Origin: Nymphaea colorata
Taxonomy: Eukaryota; Streptophyta; Magnoliopsida; Nymphaeales; Nymphaeaceae
Direction of reading: 5' to 3'
Assembly: GCF_008831285.2 (NCBI RefSeq)
Contig: NC_045147.1
Coordinates: forward strand, 14,176,854 to 14,240,853
Length of the DNA: 64,000 nucleotides
Both the position numbers and the translations under genes were made by a program. The notes under the pieces were generated by a model that was not told the DNA's origin, ran no database searches, and saw nothing but the letters and a program-made list of their open reading frames with translations. Below are positions 12,074-26,200 of the stretch, piece by piece. How positions within the stretch are numbered: position 1 is the first letter of the stretch; each line of letters starts with the position of its first letter.

Positions 12074-13466
12074 TGGATTTCTTTTCAAAACGAGCATCTC
12101 CGTCTAAGGTGATCAGATGTTGGGTTTATAAGAAAATTCTCAAGAGCATGCATTTGACAGCTCTCCTTTTCAGCTGCTCGACCTGCGTACGAAAGAATCT
12201 TATGAAGGGACAGAAGAAATTTACCCGCCAATTTCTTTTCTACCATGGACCTTACAAGTTACATCCTCATCGTCCGAACCGTGAAGGTACATCATCAGAT
12301 GTCCCTTGAAACAACATTAGACGGCGGAGATTATAGATCTCCCTGAAAAGGTAATTTGCTCCAGAAAATAAATTCGATTCGGTAGGAGTAACCGAGCTCA
12401 CTAATCAACAAAGCAGCATCACGTGTTTTCTGATTCACCTAATGTGCTGTAGCTTTACTCTCCTCCCAATGATTGTGTAGATCATTTTCAATGCTGCAAT
12501 TCTTGCAGCCAGTTTCTTCTTCTTCTTTTTCTCTCTCTCTCTAATCGTCATGCTCTATTTCATGTTTGCCTCCCAAATGTATTTTTTTTTCAGCCTTCCA
12601 TCTCCTGACCTAATAGAGTTCGTGTGGGTTTGTCCACATGAACAACGATGAGTCCATTTCAATCGAAACAAACGCCCTACATCGTACAAGTATAGGTGTT
12701 GAGGGAACCCTCCTAGATACAAAAAATCAAATCATCTGGGTAGCTACAAAAGTATGTCCACAGAGGACTCTAGATGAGAATCTAACCCATGTGATGTAAA
12801 ATACTCCTCCGTGCGTAAATCATTTTCATGTCACCCCATTATGTCAATCACATAAACTTTTATGCTGCCCAAGATGTTCCTCAATTTGTTCACGATGATG
12901 TGACGCGATCACCCTCACCGAGTCAGATGTACGTTATGCCAAGACCAAGAGTTATTTGGATCTGTCCTAGCCAGGTTTGGATTCCGACCCAGACTGAGGT
13001 TTGGATTTTCGCGAGAGATCCAAAGCCTAATATCTTTTGAATCCAATAATGGTATGTAATTTGATGTGTAGGAGACTAGTCAAATTATATGGTTCGTTTA
13101 TTCTCAGTCCTTCGTTCAATGTTCAACAAAAAATAATCTGGAAAGTTTGGGTTGTTGGCATTGGTAAAGGAACGGATGCGGTTTTGGATGGTAACAACTC
13201 GTCATCAGAACGACCCAAAACAAGGAGTAAAAATACAAGCCAGATGTATTGGAACATAACTCAAACCCATCAGAAAAGTAAAGCCAACAATGAACATGGG
13301 TGAGGTGCCATAGGATATTCATTCATTAGTTGGGATGGACCCTTCTCCGAATTAAGACTGAAACATCGAAATACCAGTTAATGGATTGCAACCTTCATGG
13401 AACAGTCAATTTTCAGCTTTCCCAACTCTAGTGGACCTTGTGGAACCCATCTCGACGCCGGGAGTC

Positions 13467-13913
13467 TTATGGATGGGAGCAGAGCACACGGACGCAGAAG
13501 GAAAGTGCCTGTTTTTTGGGTAAGGTCTGAAGAACAACAAGATGAGGGGATAAGGAAATGGTAATACTTGATGTTTGTAGGATAGGACGACCGAGTGGTG
13601 AAGAGGCAGGAGGGATCAACAAGTTATGAGGAGGAGGAGATGCCTGGTTTAAATGATTAGTATGCTCGGCAACAGGTTCAGAGGCTGGCAGCTGCAAAGG
13701 TGATGCTGATACCCAAGGAGGGAGTTCAGGCGGGATCAGAGCAGCAAGAGCCGGAAAAGACCACAGAAGGCTACTCTTCCGACGGACCTGTTGGGATTTC
13801 TCCCCATAACGCATATACAAAACCAAAAGTATATACCCTAAACAGGATCATGCTCATGCTAAATCATTGAAATAAACGAAACCTTAAACTGAAGCGAAAG
13901 CATACCTGAATCC
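13467..13913 (-). pseudogene. possible truncated gene fragment, identity unknown
   Basis: On the minus strand a leader-like stretch (about 14030 to 13914) leads to an ATG (13913) followed by GATTCAG|GTATGC, a good start codon and donor. A frame then runs to 13467 and is rich in Pro, Ser and Leu, with no known motif. An acceptor-like CAACAG lies near 13788. The sequence looks like the first two exons of a gene whose remainder is missing, but no family can be assigned. It could equally be chance or retained intron sequence. Confidence 0.2.
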
Positions 13914-15199
13914 ATCTGATCTGGTGCACGGGAAGATCGCAGCAGGGTCTTTTAGGGTACGTGCGGCGCGCTTGAGGCCTCTCTCAGATGGGGAAGAGGA
14001 AAACCCTAGAAACTAATGTTTCAGGTAACCCTTGCACGACCCCAGGGACCACTACCATTTTATAATAAAGACAATTACGGATTCCACCCATCAAAGAGTC
14101 CGTAATTCCGTACTGGTATCTATACATTTCAAAATTACCCCATACTATCTAAAATGACGTAATATCCCAAAATGCAATCACTTAAGCGGATATTTACGTT
14201 AAGACAGCCATAATGTCTGAAATTCCTCATAGACATATGCCGGCCCACCAAATGATCTTACAGGACCAACTAGAGGCAGAGCATGAAAGGACGCCGTAAT
14301 GTAGAAAAGAGACAGGAATGCAAACAGAACACCCCAAAAAAAGAGTCTTCCGCACAAGACAAGACTCCGAAGCACAGGGTCGGGCCGCTCTTGCTCTATG
14401 CCGATACTTAGAGTCAGTCGCTCGACGTCTGAAGTTGGGCATTGTGCATGCATTGTAGCACCAGTCCCCATGTCTGGTGGACTTCAGGCACATCTGGCCA
14501 AGGAGAGTGGAGTAGGAGGACTGTCAAGGAGCGGTGTAGCATGGGACCAACTGTGTTCGCCAAGGAAGAATGGTGGGGAAAGAGAAGGAACGAGATGAAG
14601 AGGCGTGAGGGGGAGAAGCGACCAAATACAAAGAAAAAAATATGTTGGGGAGCTTGACTGCAAGGCCCACCCGTCGAGCTCCCCTACTGATTCTACCATA
14701 GAGGCCGACGATAGAAGCCAGCGAGCATTAGAACATCTGTCCCACATTCATTCGCGGAGGTACTACTAATGTTAGGACCGTTATAGTTGTGGCTGCGGGG
14801 TTTCGGTCGTCTGTTTCCCTATCATCAACTCATCAACTTTCTTGACCTTTTAGCACTGAGCAGGCATCAACTCCCATACATGGAAACCTTTGTTTTTTAT
14901 AAGCAGTCGCTCAGTCACTCCGGGCCCCTTTGTATGAAGGCACCCGGATCTGTTACAGGATCAAGTTGGCTTTGGTTAGCTTGAAAATTGTGGTTCCAGA
15001 GAAAATCCATAAGATGATTCATCAAACTCTTCTGTCGGACAAATTGGGCAAGGTCTTAAGAATTCAGAACCCATTCAAGACTAAAAGAGCTCGCTTGTTA
15101 GCCGCAGAATCAACTCGATAGACAAAGCCTCAGGGATGAAGAAACTGTTAATGCTCACGTCGGCTGCATGGCCATCAAGGGAGGAGGGAGAGCAGACCC

Positions 15200-15202
<3 letters not shown>

Positions 15203-15244
<42 letters not shown>
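15203..15244. repeat. microsatellite (GA)n
   Basis: An uninterrupted run of about 21 AG units. Confidence 0.95.
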
Positions 15245-15249
<5 letters not shown>

Positions 15250-16209
15250 AGATTTGCAAATGAGCTCCTGGACCATTGAAAACCAAAGGAAATCCAGCAT
15301 TTTACAATCCTTCAAGATTATGCTTTCAGTTCTTGAGTTGGAAGCTCTTTCAAAAACCCTCTGCAGCGTCGAAATTACCAGTCAAATGCCGATTCCAAAA
15401 AACCAAACATGCACTTCTACGTCGATCATTGAAGAAACACCCTAATAATATTTCATAAAAGAACAGAATATGTAACTACAATTGTACATAGATATTGCTT
15501 CATTAATGGCGCATTAGTAATCTCATACGAGAGGCAATTACTCACCGAAACATCCTACCTGAAACCTTTTCCTTCTTTGAGTACATTCGAACAATCTGGA
15601 AAGGAAGATGGAGAAAGAGAAAGGGAAAGAGGAGAACCACTTGCCGAAGAAAATAATTAGGACCACAGAAAAAGATTCTCTTGCTTCAATATATCCAGTT
15701 TAACGCACCCTAAAATGAACATGTATACAAACACACTCTCCGTGGCCTCCTGCGGGTTCCAGCACTGCCGAGAATGTATGGGAGAAGGTTCATAGAGTTC
15801 AAAATGCCATCACTCCAAAATTTTATTCCATTTAAGGGACAACTGTATGTACATCAGTTTAAAGTTTAAACCAGTGCAGCTTGAAAAGTGGAGCCCCTGT
15901 TGTCCAAAAAAGTAAAAGTAATGAGAAAGAAACACTTCGGTGCTGTTAAACATTCATGCCCCAGCGCCCTCAAACTAACCAGCCAACCATCCGACCCAAC
16001 ACAAGAAGCCGTTGGTTTGACAGAGAAAAAAAAAAAATCTTCGCTTAGAAACTGAAGACAAAAGGCCGAAGACTGATGCAAGCATAGTTCCGAAGCCTTG
16101 CAAGAAATGGAAAAAGGAATTTGTACAACAAAAAAAAATTACTGGACGCATTAAAAAGCCAAAGCTACAAGATTACCATGAACATGAATAGAAGCACATT
16201 CTTTATAAA

Positions 16210-19200
16210 CTAGGAAGCTTTCCCCAGTTCAGAGGGGCTTGTGGATTGGTCAATCTCCTGCTTGCTCTTGCTTCTCTTAATCTTTGCTTTAACCTTTGAC
16301 TTTTCCCTAAGGGTTTGAATTGTGTTTATGAAGTTTCCAACTGCCATGACAACCAGCAGAATTCCACAAACGACAACCTGTGGCAGGGAGATAACAAGTA
16401 TTCAAACTATTGAACGGTTACGATACCTGATAAATAAGCATGAGCATATACTTACTTGCCACTCAGAAACAACACCGGAAAATGCAGTCTGAAGCAGCAA
16501 TAGCCCAACATATGCCTCAAAAATCTGAGAATAAGTAATTAGAAGAATAAAATCACTAAATAACAAGGCATTCAAGGTAAAAAATCATCTTAATCTTGCG
16601 ATAAGCATTATATTCCACCAGATCCATCATCCCAGATGGGAGGCCAGTCAAGCTACTCTCTGAGTCAATTATATAGCTGATCACAGACTGAAAAAGGACC
16701 AAACAAGTGAATTTGGTGGACTTGAAGTTTAGCTCTATCAAGTCAACCAAGAATAATCGAACCTCTAGAGCATTTTGTATTGCACTCTGCATGTATGGCA
16801 GAAAAGCTTGCGGGACAGTGCAACAGAGTTGAAAAATATCATTCTTCACCAAGTTTTGCATTAAACTTTCATAAAGGTCACGACAATTTTAAAGAATGCA
16901 TTAGTTTTTAGTTACCTGAAGTATAAAAAGTAGAGGGTATAAAATCCATAGTTGACCTTGCACACCACTAGTTTCTCCCCATACAACATCCATTCTCCTT
17001 GCCTGCAAAAGTGGAATAGATCAAGGAACAACTCTTCAGATAGAGAAGTGAAAGAGGCAGTAAAATGATTTCTGAGCAGCATGGTGCTTCTAAAATTAGG
17101 GGCACTCTTTAGCCAAATAACCACTCCTTGTATCAGAGCTATGTAGCTATTTGGTCAAAAGCTGCAAGTAGATGCCAGTTTGTAAGCTGCACAAGTTCCT
17201 TTTTGAATTGTAAAAAAAGGAAAACTATATGCTGGGAGCATTTTCAATATTTTAGTTTAAGTGAACTATTTCAACTTTTTTTATTTAAAAAACTTCAATT
17301 TCAGAATTCCCAGTTCGTCTTCAGATTTTGTCCAATGATAACTAGGTCTCGTCCAGATCTCATAGGGTCATGGCTACCTAGTTTTTGACTACTTAGTTAA
17401 ACAACTAAGGAGGCACTTCAGCAGCAATACCTAAAAGAACAAATATGTTCAGACATCAATTTGTCGATATTGCTAGAGAAGCATGTAAAAGAGGTTCACA
17501 ACCAAGAATTGCCTGAAGAAGTTATCATTTTTATATAAGGATAGTCCAAACAATTTATACATGAAAAACATGAAGCCTTTGTTAAAACTTAATAGCAAAT
17601 GGTGCTTATAAGTCGTACTCAAATGGTTACACAATCTTCAGTGCTATCATTACAGAACAGGGTTCACATAGCAGCACAACGAGTTTGAAATTTGGTTATC
17701 CAAGTAAAATTTTCTGCAGAGACAAACCAAACTACTTTTATTGTACATTATAAGAAAAACTACCTTGCCCAATGCAATACGGGTATACAGCCTTTGGCGT
17801 TGATATCTGTTCTGTAGAAGCATTGCAACACCTTGCATTATTGCCCATGCCAGAAACAGCTGAACTCCTCGCTAAACAACATTTTTTCTGATAAGTTGTA
17901 GAAATCAATAAAATTATGAGAATGAACAGTAAGAGTAGCAAAAAAACCTGCTTCTTTGCGCAGTCAGGTTCACCTTCTATCTTCCATGTGAGACTGATAA
18001 GAGCCATCGCCATAGCACAATAATGGTGGTATATCCACCTATCCAGGAAAAAGCAAAGGAACACGAAAATAAGATATTTGGGAAAAACGAATTTTCCTGA
18101 ACAAGATACCCAAATATTAGATAACTTGTAATGCAAACCAAAAGAGGTCCACTCATTCCCTAACTTGAGATTTTCCAACCTAGTAAGCATATGCTACAGG
18201 CTGATCTATTTAGTATGATACTTCCTATATCTCAATGACTACGTAACACACATAGAACACATATAGAGGGGTTTATCTTTGTCCTGCAATAATTTCTGAA
18301 AATGACAAATGGACCATGACTTGCAAAACTGAAGTCTTATCTTAAAGGTCGAGTGACAAATTCAAGTGATCAAAGTGAATATGTGCCAGTACGTATTTCT
18401 GTGTATGGGCCAATGCTCAAGGATATGAACCAGCATTTAGAACTTTGCTGATGCTCATGTAGAAAACCCATGAATTTACATCTTTTATGATTCATAAGAG
18501 ACAAGGAATGATGAACAGACCACAATCAATCTACTAACCATGCATTAATCTTTTCACAAATTTTGGACTTATGGTTACCAAGAGCCAATTATGATATGCA
18601 CAACTGATAGCCTCCTTTCTGAAAGACATAGTTAGGCTTCCTCCAAGAAAGCCCGATTGCTTTATAGGTCATAGGGATTTTTTTTTTAATACAGAAAAAG
18701 ATGGCTACGCTTTCTTCAAGACAGTTCAGTTACTTCGTAGGTATGCTGAAAATATCCCACTAGAATTATGTACCTAATACCCTAATGGATGCAGGCATGC
18801 TGCTATAACTGATTTCCTAGCATATGCCAGATCATAATAGATATTGCTTTTGCTCCTCAAGGTATTGGTCATCATTGACTGCAAACCATTTTTTGTAGTC
18901 TTCAGTTTCACCATTTTTTGGTACCTAGCATATGGATTTAATAACTTGTCTTAGAGACAAGTATGTCATAAGACACTATTATCATGAATAACTATATGTG
19001 CATGAAAATTTCAAGTTGCAAAAAAAGGACATCCTAAAACCTGGAATCAAAAGTCAAGGAAGAATACACTCCATAAAACACCGAGAAATTTTTAGCTTTG
19101 AAGAATCAATAGAAATTTCGAATTTGAAAACATTAGTGACATAAGGGATAAAAGCAGACCGTTAAGCTCTTGTTGCTGCTCAATGTATATGCAAAATAAT

Positions 19201-22200
19201 GATTTTTCATTTTCATTTACTTTGCAGATACTTCTTTCTCATTTCTACATAAGGAGACTCAAAGCATGTTAGTATGTTACATTATTTAGAAACCTAGAAA
19301 CCCATGTAGATACCATTAAATGTACACATCTAATGAATAGATAGAAGTAGAACAAGTAAAGTGCTCTTCATGGCTTTCACTTTGCCAAACAACGTTGCAC
19401 GAATTGGTGCTTACACTTCAAACTCATACTATGGTACGAAAAAGCAGAGAAGGCTTGGCAAGTCTATGCCACCATTTAGCATCTAACAGCGTCAACATGC
19501 AGTACATACAGGGTAATAACACTACTAAATCGTAAGGTATATAATTGCTTCAAACATAAAGATGACATCTAGAAGACCTCAACTGAGATCAAATTTTATC
19601 TGCCATATCATATTGTATACATATTATTTGAAGTACACAAAACTTTAATTCCAACTAGTCAAAACAATATTATCAAAAGGAATGAAATCTAAGATATCAT
19701 CAGGCCTAAGCTGAGTTATCATAAAAACAAGGTAGAAATCTAACAAACATTAAGAACCATAAATTTCAAAATGTACGCCAAGAAATGCATGATTCTGCAG
19801 GAAAACACAAATGATTAAACACATGAACCAAGACAGAAACATTAGAAGGCTTCATCATTTACCAAGGACGAATATCACTTCCATTCAGCCTTAAAATATT
19901 CTCCCGCAAGGCCAAACTAACATATAGATATAACAGCCAGGCCTGGAAAAGAGAAAACATACATTATATGAAATGTTTGACAAGAATAAATCACAGTTAA
20001 GCATTTAGATAAAATTTCAGTATCTGACAAGAAGAAGACAATACCTGGTACAACTGAACTGGAAGTGCTGAGAAGCATCCATTCCACATTCGATTTCTTA
20101 GAAAGAGAAGTATGCAAGGAAATATCAGAAACAAAATGGCTGTCCGGTCCTGCCAAAAATAATTGGATATCAATACATGTACAGAAATATGTAATTACTT
20201 CTCATTCTATATGTATGCTAAACATTGCATGCATTCTTTGATATGAAACTGATCTATTGATTGGCACATAATGTAAACTGATTCATAAAATATAGACACT
20301 GAAATAGAACTGTTTGTTTAGTTTCCAACTTTGTGATGGTAATGGAATCATGGGGACATGACTACCCAATGGTTGCACTTCTCGTACAGATTTTGGCACC
20401 TTAGTATAAGGCCCTCACATACTTCCACAGTGATAGCCCATGCACCATCTTCCTACCACATTACTCCTTACAGAAAGTAAGTATAATAAGGTTAAGCATG
20501 ATCATATATAATTTAGATCACAATATTAAAGACAGAAAGAGTAAAAGCAACACAAAACAAAGATCCAAACTGAGAAGTTTCCTAGGAAGAAGAGGTCTGT
20601 TAATCCCACCAAGAATGGTCCATATGTGCACATCAGAAGTGTACAAATGTCCAATTTTTTTTCTTGACAAATGAAGACTAAAAGAACTAGTTTATTTGAA
20701 AATGAATTCTTTATGTAAATTTTTAGGTTGTATAGCCAATAATTTATACTTCCAATGATGTAAGAAATATGAAGTTCACCACAGTCTACTTTATATGAAT
20801 CAACATAGGCCCCCGAACGCAGCTTTGTTCATGTTGCCTTGTTCTGATACTTCACAAACCAAACAAAATAAAGCAGGCACATCAATGGACTAGTAGCTTT
20901 AGCAAAAATACTCAATTGATGCCAATAAAGCCATGATTGTTATAACAAAGCTAATGACGTAGACATTTACTCGATAACTATTATACTCCTCCTTCACTTT
21001 CAACTGAACATCCTTTCTGCCAGCCCGTACATTAATAGGCCCAAGAAACATCCTTAGAAATCTACCTGTACATCAAAAAGAAACATTAACCGAGATGTAT
21101 AAATATCACCATTGCAAATAAGAAGAACTCCCATCTAGTAGTGGATAATGTCATTCTACCGTCCTGCCTCCAGCAACGAACTACAGTAACTAAGAATGGG
21201 TGAATGTGTATGTGCCTGTGTACGTGTGTGTAATTAAGCATTAATGTTGGTGTTAACTCATAAACATAACAGAAACCTCCTCAAGAGCAATGACAACATT
21301 CAGACTATAGTTATTTTGTGAGGCCACAAATTCATTTTTACCTTTGCCTTAAACTGGGTAAAACAAACATTAATATTTTCTGGTAAAGCATATTCAATTG
21401 CCTTTGTTGATCTGCCTACCCGAAACTAATCATGTGCTCTTAAGAGATGTCACTAATTTTTAAGATCGTTTCCATCATTCCATTTGGTTTAATATCGGAA
21501 TATCACTAATGCTAATACTCATATGTTTAAAGGTAGCTAAATTCTTTCTCGAGTGTGCGCGTGTCTCTGAGTGCGTGCATGCGAGAGCCTATGTTCTTCA
21601 TTACATTCTCTCCAACCCAAATTATTTTGATTCCTTGAACACCTTAGGAAGTTTTCATGTAAAATGACCCCATGTAATTTCGCGTTGCTTAAAACACACT
21701 TCGATCATCAAAGCTACCTAATGTATGTTTTCCCCTAAATTAATCATGATAAACACGTTCCAGGTTCAGATTATGCAAAAGAAAAGATCCACAAGCGTTA
21801 CGTTTTGAGTGGAACTAATGGGGACAAATGAAGGTAAAGGTGTAGGAACCATCTTCGCCTACTTTCGAAAGACGGCTGCAGACGTATCTGCTCAGGACGA
21901 GGATACAGATATTTTCCTTTTTGCTTTTTATTATTCGTTTATCGTCAATAAACAGAATGATTCCATTCAACTAATTATTAAGTAGCAGCTTTTGCAGATT
22001 TAAGTATGGATGAATGGATTAATTCAAAAAATGACAGGCCGTTTCTTCCTGACTAAGTCAGGAGAAGAACTTCATTGTTGATTTACTAGTCATGGTTGAT
22101 TTACTCGGTAACATGCTTGGACTGAATTAATAACATAGGAACGGAAAGAGAAAGAAGCTTTTGTAACGCAGGACATTAATTTCCAGGTTCGTCAATTTTA

Positions 22201-23044
22201 AAATGGGAATTCCCCACCTAATAAATGTCCTCTTGATGTGGTTTGAAGCATAAAACATAAAATATTCAAACACACATTGGCAGCTGCGCATCCCGAAAAA
22301 TGTACGGAAGGTGCTCCTCAAGATTTGTGTGGGCCTGGACAGCTAACACCCCTGCCACTCGGGTTTAATCCTACGAACGTGTAAGCATAATTTTGTTTGC
22401 CAATAATCATTCCCTGAACCATTTTTCAGTCAACCGACATTCTTCGAACTACAAATTTCTTCTTTTATATATATGTGTGCGTGTGCGTGTGTGTGCATGC
22501 GTGTGTACGCTTGTGGAAACTGAAAAAGCTTGTCTGACAGAGGAAAGTACCATCGCCTTTGTGAGGGAGAAACGAAGAGACATCGCCATCGCTCATAACA
22601 CACTTGACCTTGTAGATTTCTTCCTCCAGCTGCCACCAGCAATAAACACCATAAAATTTTAAAAACTGAACGGAACAAGTCGAAACGCGGGGCGGAAGGG
22701 AAAGGAGTTCCAAATAATCCCAATTGAATTGCGAGGGAAACGACCAGGGAAATCTCAATCAACAATTAAAAGAGAAGAAACCGATAGAGAAGAGGAGTAG
22801 GCGAAGGAACCGAGACCTTGTCAGCGGTCGCGGCGTCGACGGCTCCGCTCTTAGCGGCGGCCGCGACAGAGCGCCTGAGCCTCTGAATTTCGGATTCGAG
22901 GACCTGCGCTTTTTGGCAGAGAGACTGCTCCTCGTTCTTGGCCCTGGAGATGAGGGAGGCAGCCGATTCCTGCAGCTCCCTCGCCCTTTCCAGCAGCCGG
23001 AAGGCCTCCTGGAGCAGGGCGGCCTCTCCGGCAGGTTCCGCCAT
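16210..23044 (-). CDS. TMEM120/TMPIT-like multi-pass membrane protein
   Basis: Ten exons on minus join in phase to 369 codons: 23044-22817, 22629-22551, 21065-20971, 20149-20045, 19942-19863, 18038-17948, 17871-17764, 17002-16916, 16524-16456 and 16377-16210. All introns are GT-AG. Residues 1-100 form a predicted coiled coil, including a conserved MSDGDVSSFLP stretch (88-98) and MFLGPINVRAGRKDVQLKVKEEY (split over exon 3). About six hydrophobic helices follow from residue 138 to 335, and a basic tail of Lys/Arg repeats ends the protein. The segment LRENILRLNGSDIRPWWIYHHY, around residues 181-202, matches the strongly conserved core of vertebrate TMEM120A/B (TACAN, NET29). Those proteins have an ELOVL-like fold and were found with bound coenzyme A. 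The vertebrate protein sits in the nuclear envelope, ER or plasma membrane; the plant role is unknown. Arabidopsis relatives are At1g33230 and At4g10430, of similar length. The start at 23044 is chosen by homology; an in-frame ATG at 23203 would add 53 Ser/Lys/Arg-rich residues. The 3' UTR probably ends near 15850. Confidence 0.93.
22465..22510. repeat. imperfect (TG)n microsatellite in TMEM120-like intron 2
   Basis: An AT/GT run with CG and CA interruptions lies 41 bp past the exon 2 donor in transcript direction. It produces open frames with Thr-His repeats that are not coding. Confidence 0.85.
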
Positions 23045-23299
23045 CCCTTTCGCCGGAAAAGCCTTCGTTTTCCGGCTGGAGATCTCGACAACGAAACCTT
23101 CGGGGAACCGGGAGGACGAAGCCAAGCAGAAGAATAGCTCTACATGCTCGTTGTAGCGCTCCCTCTCTCTCTTCCTACTTATCGCGACTCCTTTTTTTTT
23201 CAACCGCCATTTATTTCTATCGCCATTTTTCTCACGCTAAAGCGTGGGCCTTCTACTCACTCCCGCCACCACGAGGGCCTTGGTTTATAGCTGAAATTT

Positions 23300-26200
23300 A
23301 ACGCGTTTAAAACGGGTGATTTTGCTTTCCGCAATAAAAATGATGGGCGGAACGACGGGTGTTGTAAAAACCGGTTTTTTCGACCGAATCGGAGATTCGG
23401 GGGATTTGCTGATTCAGCTGCACGAATTGCAAATCTATAAAAAATTTTTTTTTTTCAAAAAACAAATTTAAAAGTCTTCACGCGAATTTAACGCATGGGC
23501 AGACGAATATATCGGCCCAACCAAAGATGTGGTTATTTATGCAAAATTGACGGAACAAAATAACATATTGTCCATAGTACGGAACACCAGATAATTAACG
23601 AACTTAAGCATACGGTTGAGATTAAAGAAATTCTGTATGGGTGATCCTACTGCTAGATCCAGATCCAACACGATGGCCAGCAGCTCGGGAAGTCTTGATA
23701 TGGATTTTGTAATCAGATTAAGTTGGGTAGTCCCAAAAAGCTCAATCTTTGGATCTCCATATTCCAATTGGTAACTAGTGCTGAAGAAGTGGGCTTGGAG
23801 AACGTCGACATCCAGTCCAGTTGATCCATTTATATCTATTAAGTTTATGATTTGGCGTTTTACCAATAGACAGAGTTGCCAAACTTATAAGAATGGAATA
23901 AATTAAGGAATACGTGATGAAGATAGCAGAACAATCCCCAACTAGAATATGTTCTTTTTTAAATAATTGGGAAGAACGGGTTGGAAACGTAAACGGTTCT
24001 GAGTCGACTCATGATCCGGCTCTATTGGACCCCGATCTTACCTAATCTAATCCGCGTTCCGGATTCGAAGTGGTGCAGGTTATCTAAAACTGAATCCAAC
24101 TTTAGATAGAAACGCAAGATCCAATTTGATGCGGGTCGAATTTGAAACTGCCATACAACATCAGTTCTATTAGGTCTGAAAAATTCATAAATGGCAACCA
24201 AGATTCAATATGATGCGGCTGCTTATATCAAAATTCAATATGATGCGCCTCAAGATTCAAAGTTTCATCGCATGTACAAGGACTTCCAAGTCCAACCCAA
24301 ATCCAAGTTTATAAGACAAGTATTTTTTTCAGTTTTACATCTAAGGGGACCTGAACTAAGATACATTTGGATGGCGCTTCAGTTGATCGGGTTAGGGGCA
24401 CATTAAACATTGCCGCTTCTAATTCAATTTGCATGTAGAGTGTTGTACTAGCTGATGTACATTGGTTTCACCGATACAGCCCGAGACTTTGAGGCTAAGA
24501 AGAATGAAAATGAAAGGGGCCCCTCGGACTGTTTAGAGATATGTTGACATATAATGGACAAGATAGAGAGAATGAGGTCATCCAAATGTTGTTTAGTTAA
24601 ACAAGGCATCATGAGTTTGTAGACTGTGACGGACATTTTTGGCCGTAAATCTAAAGTTGAGTTAGACAATAAAGTTGAATCGGACAAACGTCCGGCTCAC
24701 GGTCTGAAAGGGTGGCGGTAAATCTGCTTACTCAGAGCTTCATATATCTGACATGATGCCATAGTCAATGCTTTTAGCATTGGCCGCAGAGCTCTATCTC
24801 TCTGCCTCTATGGTCCGTTTTCTGGTTTGAAGTTTATTTCCATTGAAAGATATTGATGCATTTCAAGCATAGGAAATAAATGGTCAAAGCTTGCGAGCTT
24901 CTTGATTGATCTCAAGCAGGATTAGAACCTAGAACCAATCAGTTAACAGCCTACTGCTCTACCACTGATCCAAGCAACAGGGATCAGATCTTATGGAGCT
25001 CAACTATCATTTTAACTCTCTGGTAGCGGTTCCATTTCATGCTTCATTTCATAAGCAACGTCAAAAGGGATATAATACATTTATATTAATATATTTACTT
25101 TGATTTTGTACCATGAAGACCTGAAATAGACCGGCTAGTACCCAAATTATGATTTGGACCCTAATTTTGTATTTGGTGCTTAAAGTAGCGTCGGTTGCTT
25201 TTCCTTGTTGATTTGGACAAGAGCATATCCATTATATTGAAAAATATGTAGAATCAAGCCCATATTCGCCCACCTACCATAAAGAACATGTAGTGGAGTA
25301 ATACAAGACCAACCAGTAGAAGACTTTATTAACTCAATTAAAAAAATAAACCAATACATAAATAAGAACAAATGGCTTTTATTATTAGCTTTAAAAAAAC
25401 ATTGTAGCTGTCATGATATTTAAATATATATAAACAAACATGAAAGTTAACATAAAGTTGCGAAACGGATTAGGGGTGTTTAACATGAAGTTTCCTACCA
25501 ATCAGAGGTGTAAACGGGTTGGGTTTGGATCTGTTAGAGGCATAAAAGATCCGATATTGGCCAAGGCAAAAGCCTCTACGACTCTTTGTGCCATTAATAA
25601 GAAATGAACGATTTAATGCTTACCTAACCTTATGGTCCATATGCGTCACATTACAGAAAGCCCCCTCTCTTTTTTTCCTTTTTCTTTTTAAATGCTTCCA
25701 CTTGGCATATAGATTCCCTTTCGTATTGAATTTCTTTGGCCAGATCGATGCTTCAAATTTTTTACTTACTGATGTCATGCCAGAACCTGTCAAGAGAAAA
25801 TTTGTAAGTTTCTTTTTTATATTTTTACTTCTAGTTAATTTAATTTTTTTACTTCTTTTACTCTCACTAGCCCTCTTTGTCTTTTTAAAATAGAATTTAA
25901 AAGATAGGCGCATGTATTACATGCACTAATTTTAGACTTACTTAGTTTCCAGATTAATATATAGAATACATAACTCGGCAGTGATAAATAAGGCTTCAAC
26001 TAACTATAAAATAAACAAATTTTCAAATTAATATACTAAAATGACAACTATTTTTATAAGAAAATCCATTCTAGGAAATGTACATTCCAACTACCTTGAA
26101 AATTCAATTAAAAGTTGCACTCGGCGGAACACTAAAATAATTCAAGTCCCCAATGAAACAGTAGATGAAAGAATTCATGCGAACTCATAATTTCGTTAAC

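Larger units (their letters stand above)
11890..15845. other. intergenic spacer with decayed fragments
   Basis: This spacer separates the trihelix gene from the convergent TMEM120-like gene. It contains a 26-bp tandem duplication (12023-12073), a possible gene fragment on minus (13467-13913) and a long GA tract (15203-15244). Small frames at 14199-14747 and 15254-15458 have no recognisable domain. I see no intact gene. Confidence 0.55.

Noticed and set aside
22724-23137. 137-codon open frame on + across TMEM120-like exon 1
   Set aside because: The minus strand carries the conserved coiled coil and a splice donor in phase; the + frame is its shadow.
23045-23203. Longer TMEM120-like start at the in-frame ATG 23203
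   Set aside because: The added 53 residues have no counterpart in family members as I remember them; the start at 23044 matches the usual N-terminus.
23537-23866. 109-codon minus frame in spacer
   Set aside because: No domain, no splice signals or leader, and composition like the surrounding spacer.
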